Shown here piece after piece: positions 13,601 through 24,912 of a stretch of 64,000 nucleotides of DNA (position 1 is the stretch's first letter; the number at the start of each line of letters is the position of its first letter). A program made the translations under genes and the position numbers. Where the stretch lies: the NCBI RefSeq assembly GCF_965363235.1, contig NC_134846.1:58827121-58891120 (forward strand), given 5' to 3'. Source of the DNA: Mytilus galloprovincialis. Lineage: Eukaryota; Mollusca; Bivalvia; Mytilida; Mytilidae. A model generated the notes under the pieces. That model searched no databases. It was not told the origin of the DNA and was given only the letters and a program-made list of their open reading frames with translations.

Positions 13601-16600
13601 AATGACACTCTGACATCATTTTTCATCTCGCTCTTAATGTTTGTCCTTTTTCTCTGTATATATTTTTATAATATTATTATGCCCAAATTGAATGACAAAG
13701 AGGTCTAGGCCATTTTTCAATGGTGTCGTAATCGTAAGATCCTTTAACTGCAATAAGCATGCAACATCTTGAATAAATTTTGAACTTATAAAGCAACCAA
13801 TTAATATAAATCAACAGGATTGGAATTCGCTTATTCTCAAGCACCAGTGTTTATGCAGGGAGTGTGTATGGGGTTGTTTTTGGCGACCTCTGGAATTGGT
13901 GGTTATGTAGCTGAACTCATTTTAGTTATTGTAGATGCTGTGACCGGATCCAAGCCTCCAGGTATATCTTTACTAAGTAAACATTTCATCGCGAAGTAAT
14001 AATCAAGGACTTTAATTCTGTGATTTATAAGCGAAACTATAGCAAACATTCTTTTTTTTTGTAAACACTCTATTATGATATTATGTGTTAACCAGATATC
14101 TGGAAAGAGAAATATTTAAACGTCGTTATTTATTTTATTCTATCATATTCCGTTAGTTTACATCAATGTTCATTGATCTTCATTTTAATGAGCAGTCTAT
14201 TTTTCACCTATTTTTCGATAAATCATAATACCTGAAGCCTATGAAATACTGTAGAGCCTTCTTGAAAATTGTTTTAATCCAAATTAGTTACTCTCTTTGA
14301 ATAAAGATATTTTATTATATTTATTAGTCTATAAAATCTAAATAAAAAATCATCAAAGATACAAGGCTTATAATTGTTTACGCGTGTTTCTTCTTAAACA
14401 GGATCATCGGTGATCATTGAATAAAAAAATTTAAAAGCCAAATGAAGTACGGTGTTAGAAGAGTGTTGAAGCCTGAAATTCTGTAACGTTTTGTCAAATA
14501 CTACTTAAGTAATATATGCCTACTGTTGTATGTAACTATCCTTTGTTTAAATTTGCTGATGTGTGCAATTCATCTTTTTTTATATTTGATTCTTTGTTTG
14601 TTGTTTTTTTTAGCCAAATTAGAACTAAATTGGAAATATCAATATTGTGTTTTTTTTATTTTAATGAAGAGGCAGATTTTCTATGCCAAATTGTAATACT
14701 AAACATCCAGCCTTTTAAAAATGAATTATACGGTTATGCTTCAAAGGCACAGGCACTGGTCTCAGAAATTTTATATACCTTAAGGTGTTGTTAAAAAATA
14801 TTCTGAGACAAGTGCCTGCTTTCAAAGGGCTATGATGTTATGATATCGTAGTAAATTAAATTGTAATTTGCTGCGAACAAGTGAAAGAGCATCCTCCTTT
14901 TATTCATTCGGTGTTAGTAAATAGCTTGTTTCGGGATCTTTATAAACTTCAATCTTAATCGTTCCACCATATATCATTTTATACCTTTCAAAGGATTATA
15001 TTTATTTTGCTGTACGTGTGATTAAAAAGTGTTATTGTGGATTTTTTTTTTAAATCAAGATCAATGGTCATCGATAAAGTCATAGATCCTGAATGTTAAA
15101 CTACATGTTGGTTCCTACTACGGGGCGCCGAATGGGACTCTTGTGGTTTTGTACAAAATTCAATTCTGTCATAACAAAATCATGTTTGTCTTACAAAACT
15201 ATGTGAAACAGACTTGTTTTATGAGAACTTCAATTTTGTAATGACAAAATTCATTTTGTCAAAAAGGTATGCACATATAAACTTATTTGCATACAAAATT
15301 GACTTTTGTTACCTGATATGGAAATTAAAACACACAGTCAATTGTGTGAGACAAGATTCAATTTTGTGAGACAAATTGACTTTTGTGAGACAAAATTGAC
15401 TTTTGTGAGACAAAATTGACTTTTGTGAGACGAAATTGACTTTTGTGAGACAAAATTCAATTTTGTAAATTTTTGTCTCACAAAAGTCAATTTTGTCTCA
15501 CAAAAGTCAATTTTGTGACGACAAATTTCAATTTTGTGACAACAAAATTGACTTTTGTGAGACAAAATTGACTTTTGTGACGACAAAATTGACAAAATGT
15601 GAGACAAATTTGACTTTTGTGAGACAAAATACAATTTTGTGAGACAGAATTGACAAAATACAATTTTGTGAGACAGAATTGACAAAATACAATTTTGTGA
15701 GACAGAATTGACAAAATTCAATTTTGTCTCACAAAAGTCAATTTTGTGTCTGACTTTTGTAGGCAAATTAGTTCACAGAATCCAAACTAAACTAATTTGC
15801 ATACAAAATTGACTTTTGTCGCCCAATTTTCAAATTAGGTAACAAAAGTAAAGTCTGTGTTACAACAATGAATTTTGTCATGACAAAAGTAACTTTTGTC
15901 CACTGAAAGATAATTTTGTATGACAAAATTTTAGATTTGTAGTATGCCACAAATTTTGTTAAACTGAACTCATTTTTGTGGAACAAAGGTCACTTTTGTC
16001 CGTACAAAATTGAATTTCGAGTACAAAACCACAAGAGTCCCATTCGGCGCCCCGTACCTACATCTTAAGTATTGTGAAAGAAAATCTGTTTTCAGTTTTT
16101 GAAAATTAGGTAAACCATGCAGATTGAATTAATTTGCCTTTGTATTTATGAACGGCTGGCTCAGCTTAAGAGTGATGCCGTATACAATCAAAAGGTACTA
16201 AGAAGATGTATAAGATCATTTACTTTGATTTTAAATCAGAATTCTAATCAAATCATTCCTACATTTTTACTTTCTTTAAACTGTTATGTGTATTATGTTT
16301 TTCCAACTAACAAAAGTTGATATAAGTGAAACATCTGTATTCAACGGTTCTTTATTTCTTTCTTGAAATTTTTTTTTGGGTTTTGGGTTTTATGATTATT
16401 CGTTAGTTATCGATAAATAATTGATCGAAGTAATATAATGAACATATTTTTTTCAGATTCTTGGTTTCCCGATGAAATAAATGATGGAAAAACAGAATAC
16501 CTTTTCTTCTTGCTGGGAATTTTAATGATTATTAACTTTGTGATATTTGCTATTGTTGCATACTTTTACAAATACCGGAACCGAGACAACTATGAAATTT

Positions 16601-16614
16601 CCGTTACCGCTTGA
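4676..16614 (+). CDS. SLC15A4: SLC15A4-like proton-coupled peptide/histidine transporter (10 exons, 538 aa)
   Basis: Predicted POT/PTR-family transporter. The family's SLC15A3/A4 branch moves histidine and di/tripeptides with protons out of endolysosomes. Exons: 4676-4949, 6386-6484, 8070-8143, 8509-8648, 10201-10370, 11542-11720, 12274-12460, 12879-13070, 13818-13961, 16457-16614. All introns are GT-AG, phases agree, and the joined CDS is 1617 nt with no stop before TGA. Visible marks: a dileucine (EPLL, residues 11-14) in the cytosolic N-terminus, which in this branch serves lysosomal sorting; the proton-coupling ExxER motif (TELCERLTYY, E54/E57/R58); the first PTR signature (IFGGYVADAFVG) in exon 2; the second (FFNWFYWFINVGA) across the exon 4/5 junction; and hydrophobic helices throughout, consistent with 12 TM segments. 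The final exon gives one TM and a short basic tail. Exon 9 (GLEFAYSQAPVFMQG) is highly family-typical. SLC15A3 or a lineage-specific paralogue is possible; the family call is firm. Confidence 0.93.
5795..6010 (+). repeat. R2 block in SLC15A4 intron 1
   Basis: Contains the shared blocks 'aatggcaaaatcaaaagctc', 'atggataacaactgccat' and 'aaatggtgggttaaacctgg' found in the other R2 copies. The rest of intron 1 (4950-6385) is AT-rich with nothing identified. Confidence 0.6.
6860..7200 (+). mobile_element. Penelope-like RT fragment in SLC15A4 intron 2
   Basis: Frame-broken copy of the middle of the element at 2225-3560: FIDNIYL..., a LADLFLY-like stretch (about 6980-7020), and CDYVERIYPIERGIK (about 7078-7125), matching GDYVERIYPVELEIK in the first copy. 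It sits in sense orientation within the transporter intron. Confidence 0.6.
7280..7385. repeat. Partial copy of the MITE at 11318-11521
   Basis: 'tactgtggattcatttattt' and the following 'cgtgggtatcaatttttgtgg' match the left arm of the palindromic repeat in intron 5, but the partner arm is missing. Remaining intron 2 sequence (7386-8069) shows only AT-rich DNA. Confidence 0.5.
9050..9410 (-). repeat. Dispersed repeat R1, copy 1 (open frame of 77 codons)
   Basis: Near-duplicate of 9745-10060. On the minus strand, 9302-9069 is an open frame starting MKNIEEPKFQKIVPNTAKVI. The far end carries 'gacgaaacgcgcgtctggcg' followed by an 'aatcctggta' tail. Copies lie at 9745-10060 and, more diverged, 51360-51530; the tail also appears at 62606-62640. 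Class unknown. It is in SLC15A4 intron 4. Confidence 0.65.
9745..10060 (-). repeat. Dispersed repeat R1, copy 2 (same frame kept open)
   Basis: The minus-strand frame starts MKSIEDPKFQKVVPNTAKVI and runs through DIHVNPEVLTTGLVIPS. It matches copy 1 at nearly every residue across about 65 aa. The same tail with 'gacgaaacgcgcgtctggcg' follows. The two copies lie 0.7 kb apart in direct orientation within SLC15A4 intron 4. Confidence 0.65.
11318..11521. mobile_element. Palindromic MITE in SLC15A4 intron 5
   Basis: The ends pair as an imperfect inverted repeat: the left arm 'gttggataccaatgttcgtg' matches, reversed, the right arm 'cacgaaaattggtatccacg', and both outer parts read GGATT. About 200 bp, no coding capacity. 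A half copy is at 7280-7385. The precise termini and target duplication are unclear. Positions 10371-11317 between exon 5 and this element show no further feature. Confidence 0.6.
15119..16056. mobile_element. Foldback element with perfect 36-bp inverted ends and TTTTGT/ACAAAA core array
   Basis: Begins TACGGGGCGCCGAATGGGAC and ends with its exact reverse complement; the perfect match runs 36 bp. It is flanked by CCTAC on both sides (15114-15118 and 16057-16061), a 5-bp target-site duplication. The interior is a degenerate array of about 20-bp units built from TTTTGT and its complement ACAAAA, best formed at 15340-15760, with units in both orientations, so the element can fold extensively. 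There is no transposase, so it is non-autonomous. It lies in the last SLC15A4 intron. The 13962-15118 part of this intron has no other feature I recognise. Confidence 0.85.
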
Positions 16615-18803
16615 TCTTAACCTGCTAAAATGATATAGGTTTACATAACTAATCAGGTCGTGACGTCTATACAGTTGAGTCTTATTGGATCTTATTGAGT
16701 TGTATAGAGACGTATTTGTTGTCAACAATTGCAAATTATATTTAAAAAACAAACATGTCTTTATATTCGATGCATTGCAAGCAGATATATTATGAATTGA
16801 TATCCTGTTTGCGCATAAAAATATGCAAAATATTCTTTGCGTGGCTCTGCTAGCTTCCTTAATCTTGAATGTAAAATAAGTTTCTGTTCGTGATCAGACT
16901 CATACATATTAATGATGTAATGTTATTTGTGTATCATTTGTTTCTATTAGATGTAATTAAGACTCCTTTTTTATTTATGTATATATAAGATCATCATATT
17001 TATAAATAACATTTGGTTGGTTACCTTCTTTTGTAAAATATTCATATAGCAATATTTATTGACTGAAAATCAAACAATCAAGCCACTCCTTGTGATCGAT
17101 TCTCCTTCTCGCCGGGTAGCCATCGTAAAGTAGCAGAATATGACGTTTACATTATTCGGGCTTTTGTTTGAAAACTTTTTTATCATCCCCAGAGTTTGAT
17201 TGGGTTCATGATCGGTGCTCAGTCTTTGGTTTTCTATGTTGTGTTTGGTGTACTATTGTTTGTCTGTTTGTCTTCTTTTTTTTTTGGGGGGGGGGGGAGG
17301 GGATGGTCATCGTCAGTTTATTGTCAAATTTCGTATTGTTCTCCCTCTCTTAGGAAACATACTGAACTTGATTGAAGACTACTCATCAAGGTCATGTAAG
17401 CTCGTCATCTTATCTCTTTTTCCCTCAAGTATACCAGTATATGGAAACCATGACGACGACTTGGGTATACCTCCCATGCCAAGTTGAACCCTATTAGCTA
17501 TGGCTGCATGCCTTTTTTTTGTGCTTCAAAACTATGGCCAATAATGCAGCCATATATATATCCTTACCATCAATAATACTTCTTTTAAGGAGTCTGCAAT
17601 TTCTTAGATTTTTTATGGATTTTGAGCTGGAAAATGGTTGGAATCACTGTTGGCTAAACACAAGCTTTCATAAAATATGCATCAACATGGTGTCTTGCCT
17701 ACTCTAAATTATATTCATCTCTATTTTCCATATAATTCGGTCTTCTGTGTACCACGGTTACATGAAGTTCCATTTTGTGTCTGAATATCCATAAGACTAC
17801 ATGCACCAGAAATTTGAAGATCACTATATTCAATGATTAAGTACTTTCCTTCCCAGAATCTATTCGATTTTGCGGTTTGCCTTGATCACTGTATAACAGG
17901 CTTTGTAATCAAGGATTGCCAGAATGTATGATTCTTTTCAGTAATTTTGCTGATTATACTACCTAATCTGTAGTTACCTTATATCTGTATATAGCTTATA
18001 TATAGCTGTTTTAGACAGATTTAGGCAGACTATTTGACTCTTTTTTTACTCTTAAACTGAACTTGTGAAGTTCCACGGTATCCTTAGATAAAATTAAAAG
18101 GGTAGAACTACAGCCTATCTCCTGATCATTTTTTTACAAATCAATGATGATAGATTCCAAGAAAATTGTAAATATTTGTAAAAAAAAATCATACAAAAAT
18201 ATTGAATAGCCAGAAAAGTGTAGAAAAGTACGAAAACTAAAACACATACTAAAAAAGCAGGAAAATGTGAAAAGTGAGGGAAACATATACAGATACTGGA
18301 TAAAAAGGAAATGTACAAATTGAGGTCATACGCATCCAAAAACATAAAATTGAAATCACAAAATGTCTGAATCTTAAGAGATGATAACTGTTTGTCTTTT
18401 TCATTTTTAGCCATGGCGTTGTCAGTTTATTTTCGATTAAGAGTTTGACTGTCCCTCTGGTATCTTTCGTCCCTCTTTTAAAACCATCAGATCTCTTTTA
18501 ATTTGTTTGACACAGCTGTAAATAAAAGTACCAGTAGTATACCGCTGTTTGAAAGTCACAGATCGATTGATAGAAAAGAAATCCAGGTTACAAACTAAAA
18601 CCAAGGGAAACACATCACCTATAAGAGGAAAACAACAAAATAATAGAAACTATTGTCATAAATGGCCCATGATCCAACATGAACACTTTAATTCTCTTTC
18701 TTTTTGACATTCTTTCAAATATCTGAGTATCTGTCACATACAGAAGTTTAAATAGTGAAATACAATTTTTGTCATTGTTTTCTGCAAAACATCACAGTCT
18801 TCA
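16615..18803. other. Intergenic between SLC15A4 and BOLA1 3' ends, with Penelope-tail fragments
   Basis: The genes converge here. 17195-17350 and 18385-18480 repeat the 3' tail of the Penelope-like element ('tctttggttttctatgttgt', 'catggcgttgtcagtttatt'). 18530-18645 is an R2 piece. A T-run followed by a G-run sits at about 17277-17300. 17360-18110 has no recognisable gene. I found no canonical AATAAA soon after the SLC15A4 stop. Confidence 0.6.
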
Positions 18804-21800
18804 TCACAATCCAGAACCTCCTTGGCATGGTGGAGATTTACCAACATTCTGACCTGAATCTTCCCATTGTTTGGTGTTTTTGCCTACAAATAGGACATAA
18901 AATACAATGTTATATGTATATATGGAAGTAAATATTACACATGTTAAAACTTATATCTATTTAGTACTGCCGACCAAACTGTTGTTTTAAAAACAAGAGG
19001 CTCATAAGACTGAATCACTCATTCAAGAAAATATGTCATTTTGAAAATATTATTTTTTAATTGATACGGTTGTGTTTGCTATTTTGTAGATCTTATTTAG
19101 TGGTCTTTTTGTGGATCTTTTAACTGGTCATAGTTTCTTCTTATCTAAAATTGATTTTTTTAGATCATTGGCAAAATTATAGAATCAGTAAAACAAATCT
19201 TCTTTTAAAGGCAATAACTCCCAGATAAAGTCATCTTATTGTTCTTGTTCATCAGTATATTGTAGATCTTGTGATTTAATATTCATGTAGTTGAACACCA
19301 TACTTATTATCAATTGTAGCCTTCCATGGTAATTGCAAAATAAAACGAAAATTATACAAAATTGTCATTTAAGGACAAAAACTCCTTTTTAGGAGTCATC
19401 TAAAGATAACTCCCCTTTTCGCCTCTCTTTTCCACTCATTGACATTTCCTGTTGCCTATCCTATCATTAATGCTGTTTACAGTTTTATATTTAGCTATTA
19501 TAGTTTTTTGAGAAAATTGGCAAACACTTGATAATTAGACAAACATGGTCATTCAAGGGCAATAAGTTGAAAACCTCCTTCAAGAGACATCCAATGGTTT
19601 TCCACATATTGATTTTTGTGTAGCTCTTGTATTGAGGATCATTTTTTTTTGTGTTCAGTAAATACCTTTCTATTATAGATTTTGAGATGAAAGACAATCT
19701 CACAAAAAAATAATACAAGAGGCTGTCACAACGACAGCAAACCGGATTTATTAACATTTATTTGTGTCCTGGCAATATCACAAGAACCATAACTGATGAA
19801 TGCTGAAAGTGAAAATCGTCAATATCAAATTTGAACTCCATTTTGTAGTCAGTATCAACATATTAAAATTTGAAAAGCTTAGATTGAATGGTTCATTAGT
19901 AAATGCAACAACGTGAATGGAAACACCATTTTATGATCTTTCAAGAACCATAACTCCTGAACGGTAAAAGTCAAAATCGTCATTATTGAACTTGACCTCT
20001 ATTTTGTCATCAGTAACAACATATAAAAATTTCAAAAGCTTTGGTTGAATGGTTTATGAGAAAATGCACGGACACGACTGGAAACACCATTTTTCAATCT
20101 TTCAAGAACCATAACTCCTGAACGGTAAAAGTCAAAATCGTCATTATTGAACTTGACCTCCATTTTGTCATCAGTAACAATATATTAAAATTTGGGAAGC
20201 TTAGGTAGAACAGTTCATGCATAAATGCACGGACATGACAGGAAACTCCATTTTTCAATCTTTCAAGAACCATAACTCCTGAACCGCCGTACATTCCCAA
20301 ATCAATAACCGACATTTTTGTCACAAAAATCCGGTTAAAAATCCATAATTTAAGGGAAGTAGCTCTTGTAAAGAGTCCCTAATACTTTTAATTAAAATAA
20401 GAAGTAGGAAGATCTTAATTGCTGAACATTTTTGCCCAGTAAGGTTTTCTTTATCTTTTAATGTTTTCAAGATATAAAGACATTTGATGCATTTCATCCT
20501 TCTGTTTTATTTTAACAATTGGGCCATATAAGTTGACTGACAGGAGAAAAAAAACAAAAACTGTGTACTAAGGATCATTATTTTTTAAGTTCAGTCAAAA
20601 AAGATCTTGTAGTTTCAGAGCAGATTTTTTTCAAACAATTAAAGATAGTAACGACCTTGCACGAGATTTAGGTGTGGTTGAGAATTTGAACTTAGTTAAT
20701 CAGATTTTTTTTTTAAATGTGAAAGGAATTATTTTTGGTTATTTTCATACCTTCTACTATGATCAAATAACTGGTTTTTTTTCCAAATTGTGGTAGCTAA
20801 TAAGACATAGCCCATTCAAAACAAATTATTACCCTGGTATCAAGCTATATGGCATTATTGTATGAGATCCATGCTATGATGAGTTCCCTTCCTACATCTC
20901 TATAAACAACTAGAGAACAAGATGACAATATCAAGTGGGAAACCTCTCACCTCATTTGTTAATATTTATAGATACAAACTGAACTATTAAGAAATCATGT
21001 GACAAGCCATAAAAAAATAGCATGTCTATAACATAACTTTTGCCATCATTTTACAATGCAAGTACATTTGTACTAAGAAATATTGTATGTCAAAACACTG
21101 TGTATCTATACTAAATTTTCAAAATTTTCAAATTCAAAATCTTTTTAATTACTCACAATTATTGAAAGTGCATGCACAGATCCTTGGAGTTCATCTGCTA
21201 AGTTTTCATTGACCATTCTATGTCTCTACAAAATAAGATTCAACTATAAAACATTTTTTGTTCATCATAACTACAATTTCATAAAGACATCAGCCTGTAG
21301 ATGTGATGTAGCTGAAAATCACAGAATCCAACAAAAGACACTAGCAAAGTGACAACAAAGCAATGATGGTCAGATAAACAGACTGCCAGATGAAAAGAAG
21401 GAAAATATTCTATACTTGGGAAGTCCCTTGTGTGGGGTACTAAATAAAATAAACTTCTTTTTTTTTAAATGAACAATGAGTAAATTATTTTTTACAAACT
21501 ATATCTGTGAACATTTATAATTCTCTTCTCCATATTTTATTTTTTAACATATCAAATCTTTGCTATCTTTTTAACTGATGTTCATTATGTGATTTACGTA
21601 ATTTCAATATGTAAATGAAAGATAGAACATAATATTTTGATATTTTTTGTTTACTCTGCAGCAGTTGTTAACAACACAAATATGAGATATCTGCATAAAA
21701 TTTTCATTCTCTTTTTATAATTGCGTTGCTTTCAAACTTAACTTGCAAATACAAACATTAATGTTAGATACTAGTAGTTCATTTAAAAATATCTCAACAT

Positions 21801-24800
21801 ATTTTCAGTGAATTAAAGTAATGAATATCTTTTTTAATAAATATTTTGCCATTTGAGACAAATTCAAAGATTCATAGGTTTTCTGTATTGGGGTTTTGTT
21901 ACACTTTGCACATTAAAAAAAACAATAAAGGAAAAAGGAAAATCACAAAAATACTGAATTCCTAGGAAAATGTAAAACGGAAAGTCCCTAATCAAAATGG
22001 CAAAATCAAAAGCAGTCACACATCAAAAGAATGGATAACAACTATCGAAAGATAGTTTTCAATTTGCATTTTTATTTCTGGGCTTAAAAGCCTTACAATC
22101 AATAGAATTTTTTTATTTTTTTTTATAATACAAACCTTAATAAGTGGCTGGCCTTCAAACATATCTGATATTACCACAACTTTAAAATGACTTTCAGATC
22201 CTACAATTGTAAAAAAGACATTTCATTAAACACACTATACAAAAATATAAAATTCAAGACCTGCAACAATCAATTGACTATCAAAACATATAAAGACAAA
22301 AAACAAAAGTTGTAATGACTCTCAAAACCATAAATATCAATGGACATTCAGAACTTATAAAGATAAAAATTTATTCAAGGACATTCAAATCAGTTCTGTA
22401 TACAAGTCCCAAGTCGGCAGCCTGTAATTCAGTGGTTGTCATCTGTTGCTGTGTTACATATTTATTTTTTTTCGTTTATTATTTTTTAAATAAATCAGGC
22501 TGTTAGTTTTCTTGTTTGAATAGTTACATTTGCCATGTTGGGGCCTTTTATGGCTAACTATGCAGTATTGGCTTTCCTTTATGTTACAGGCCGTACAGTG
22601 ACCTATATAATTTCTATGTCATTTGGTCTCTTGTGAATAGTTGTCACATTGGCAATCATACCACATTTTCTTTTTATGCCCCATTTATGGGCATTATGTT
22701 TTCTGGTCTGTCCGTCCGTCCGTCCATTTCTTCGTCTGTTCGTTCGTTTGTCCGTTCGACTGTTCGTCACGTTTCAGGTTAAAAGTTTTAGTTAAAGTTT
22801 TTGGTCGATGTAGTTTTTGATGAAGTTGAAGTCCAATCAACTTGAAACTTAGTAAACATCTTCCCTATGATATGATCTTTCTAATTTTAATGCCAAATTA
22901 GAGATTTTATTCCATTTTTACAGTCAACTGAACATAGAAAATGATAGTGCAGATGGGGCATCCATGTACTTGGGACACATTCTTCTATATATATCATTAT
23001 TTCCAAATTCCAGATTATAACTCTCAAAACATTCCATGTCAGATGAGAGTCTCATCCTAGTTTTGTTGGTTTTGTATAAAAATAAAAAAAAAATATCTTA
23101 CTAGTAGTTTGACCTATTACCTTTAGGTACATTGTGCATAAAACTTTCATTTATAACTTCTAGATACTGTGGTTTAAGTCCTTCTGTTAATTTCTTGGTA
23201 ATTGAACTTTCCACTGGTTTCTTCAAAAAAATAATATTATTCTAAAAGATAGGGATCACATGCTGTAAATAAGAATATTTATATTTTATTGGTTTTAAAG
23301 GAGTATGTTTGGTAAGGTCCTAAAATGGCCCCCATTTGTAGCGTAAATTTCAAATTAGAATTTATTGACTAATATCACAATGAATTATAGCTAATAAATG
23401 TTCCTGAGTTTTATAATGACGTCACAAGTTGTACTCATATTAATTTTCAAAAAAAAAATCAAAGAAAATGGGTAAATTTCCATTGATTATCGGACAGGAA
23501 ACATAGAGCGCATACATCGCAACAAAGATCTTTTGAAATAATGTTTATGAAGACATTTTACATGTTTTAATTGAATATTTAGCTTGTCGACGGCTGCGCT
23601 CTATGTTTCCTTGTCCTAAATTTGGTTGAAATCCAGCCGATTTTGCCAAATTTCACAAAAATCTCTTATCTTGACCTATTTGTGATGTAAAAATCAACGT
23701 GTTAGAATTAAACTTTGACAAAAATAGTTCTATTTAACTTTCTCTCATGTCTTTAAGTCAACTTAAATATTTTTTGTCTTGTCACATTGAACTTTATAAT
23801 CGGGGCCAAATATGGCCCTTACCGAACTTACTCCTTTGTGTTGTTTAAGTAACAGAACACTCCAATTGTACACACAAATACATTAATAATATAATTTGTG
23901 TTTCTTTTTCTTATCAGGAAAATTGAAATGATATATTTTAACTGTTGGTCATCTTATAATTTTCATCATGAGTCTCTGTGACCTATACGTTTCTTGCCAT
24001 CAGGGATATTGCCATCTACATCTAATGGTTTGTTGGAGTATTTCCGTTTATTCATTTTCCTTGAGAGCTTTAACTGAGGTGGAAAGCTGTATCAATGGCA
24101 ATAACATGAACTCCTTTTCTTTTAATATGACTTCACAATTATTAATCATTTTATGATTTTCAGTGCCGGCTTACATTGAGTTAATCAGTTAGAAACTAAA
24201 CATTTAAACAGCCATGCATAAAAAGGGAATTTTGAATTGTTCCATTAAAACAAGTACTTAGATAAAATGTCATGAATAATTATAATAAAATGTTAACAAT
24301 AAAAATTCCAAAAGGAACAACTAATTTCAAGAACAAAATGAAGCATGTAAAATTGTATATGGTTAACTGATTCTGAAACAGAAAAACCTTTAAAATGTTT
24401 AGAAAGAATGAAATATCTACAACATAAAACAAGAGAATACATTAACCATTAACAACAAAAACCTCAAAATAACACATTTACAAAGACATAAAAAACATTA
24501 AAATATCACACATAGTCCAAATACCCTGCTTGGTATAGGTAACAATTTGAAGAGGTTATTATAAACAAGAAGATGTGGGTGGTATCAGTGCACGGATTAG
24601 AAGTTCCTTCATAATATAGGTTCAAAGTGGAAGAAATTTTCTGTATTATTATTTCCAATGGAATAAATATAATAGTATTTGTTTCTTACAGAATAAGGGG
24701 TATAGAATATTTGTTTCAACAGGAACAGATATTATGACATTGTACACTAAAAAGTTTCCAGGAGAAATTCTGTTAGTCAGAACAAATATACCCTTTGTTT

Positions 24801-24912
24801 TACAACATGTCAACTGTTTTTTTATAACAAAAAGTTACCTGCACAGCAGAATCAGCCATTTGTGACATACGACAGAAATTCAACTTGTAATTCTGCGACA
24901 ACCTCCTTATTC
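18804..24912 (-). CDS. BOLA1: BOLA1-like mitochondrial BolA protein (5 exons seen, first exon missing)
   Basis: BolA-family proteins of the BOLA1 type work with monothiol glutaredoxin 5 in mitochondrial Fe-S cluster handling. Exons on the minus strand: 24912-24839, 23220-23121, 22200-22136, 21225-21157, 18883-18804. The first visible exon reads IRRLSQNYKLNFCRMSQMAD, a basic, acid-poor stretch suited to a mitochondrial presequence; an upstream exon probably supplies the start, or an internal Met is used. Then come [30 protein letters not shown], the glutaredoxin-facing core ISDMFEGQPLIKRHRMVNE and ADELQGSVHALSI. The last exon gives KQWEDSGQNVGKSPPCQGG, as in BOLA1 C-termini (QW...SPPCLGG). Joining it by the strong GTGAGT donor puts the conserved tail one base out of frame; a weaker donor 4 bases on (GTAATT, exon end 21153) restores frame. 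The family call is firm. Confidence 0.88.
19765..20290. repeat. Tandem array, 161-bp unit, about 3.3 copies
   Basis: The block 'caagaaccataactcctgaa' or a close variant recurs at about 19780, 19942, 20103 and 20264, a steady 161-bp step. The units share 'gaacttgacctccattttgtc'. It lies in BOLA1's last intron. Flanking 19020-19760 contains weaker related AT-rich repeats ('ggcaataactcc'). Confidence 0.8.
22535..22680 (+). repeat. Dispersed repeat R4, copy in BOLA1 intron
   Basis: Contains 'ggccgtacagtgacctataт'-like sequence (plain: GTACAGTGACCTATA), 'catttggtctcttgtgaata' and 'cattggcaatcataccacat'. Related copies lie at 55735-55860 and, partly, 30985-31050; 44925-45030 looks like the opposite end of the same family. 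Class unknown, non-coding. Confidence 0.55.
22676..22995 (+). repeat. Dispersed repeat R5 with GTCC microsatellite, inverted relative to 51725-52005
   Basis: Starts 'gccccatttatgggcattat', followed by a CTGTCCGTCCGTCC run (about 22708-22770), then 'aagttgaagtccaatcaact' and 'gatagtgcagatggggcatc'. The same sequence runs in reverse at 51725-52005. Confidence 0.7.
23297..23837. mobile_element. Palindromic MITE with AAAGGAGTA ends, BOLA1 intron copy
   Basis: The ends are inverted repeats (AAAGGAGTATGTTTGGTAAG against reversed CTTACCGAACTTACTCCTTT). A second inverted pair lies further in, around 'aggaaacatagagcgca' and its complement 'tgcgctctatgtttcct'. About 540 bp, no coding. A copy in opposite orientation is at 47735-48317. 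It sits between BOLA1 exons. Confidence 0.75.

Noticed and set aside
15338-15766. Long minus-strand frame rich in SHK/QFC/LTK words
   Set aside because: It is a translation of the TTTTGT/ACAAAA array in the foldback element. The repeated peptide simply mirrors the DNA repeat, and there is no sign of a protein.
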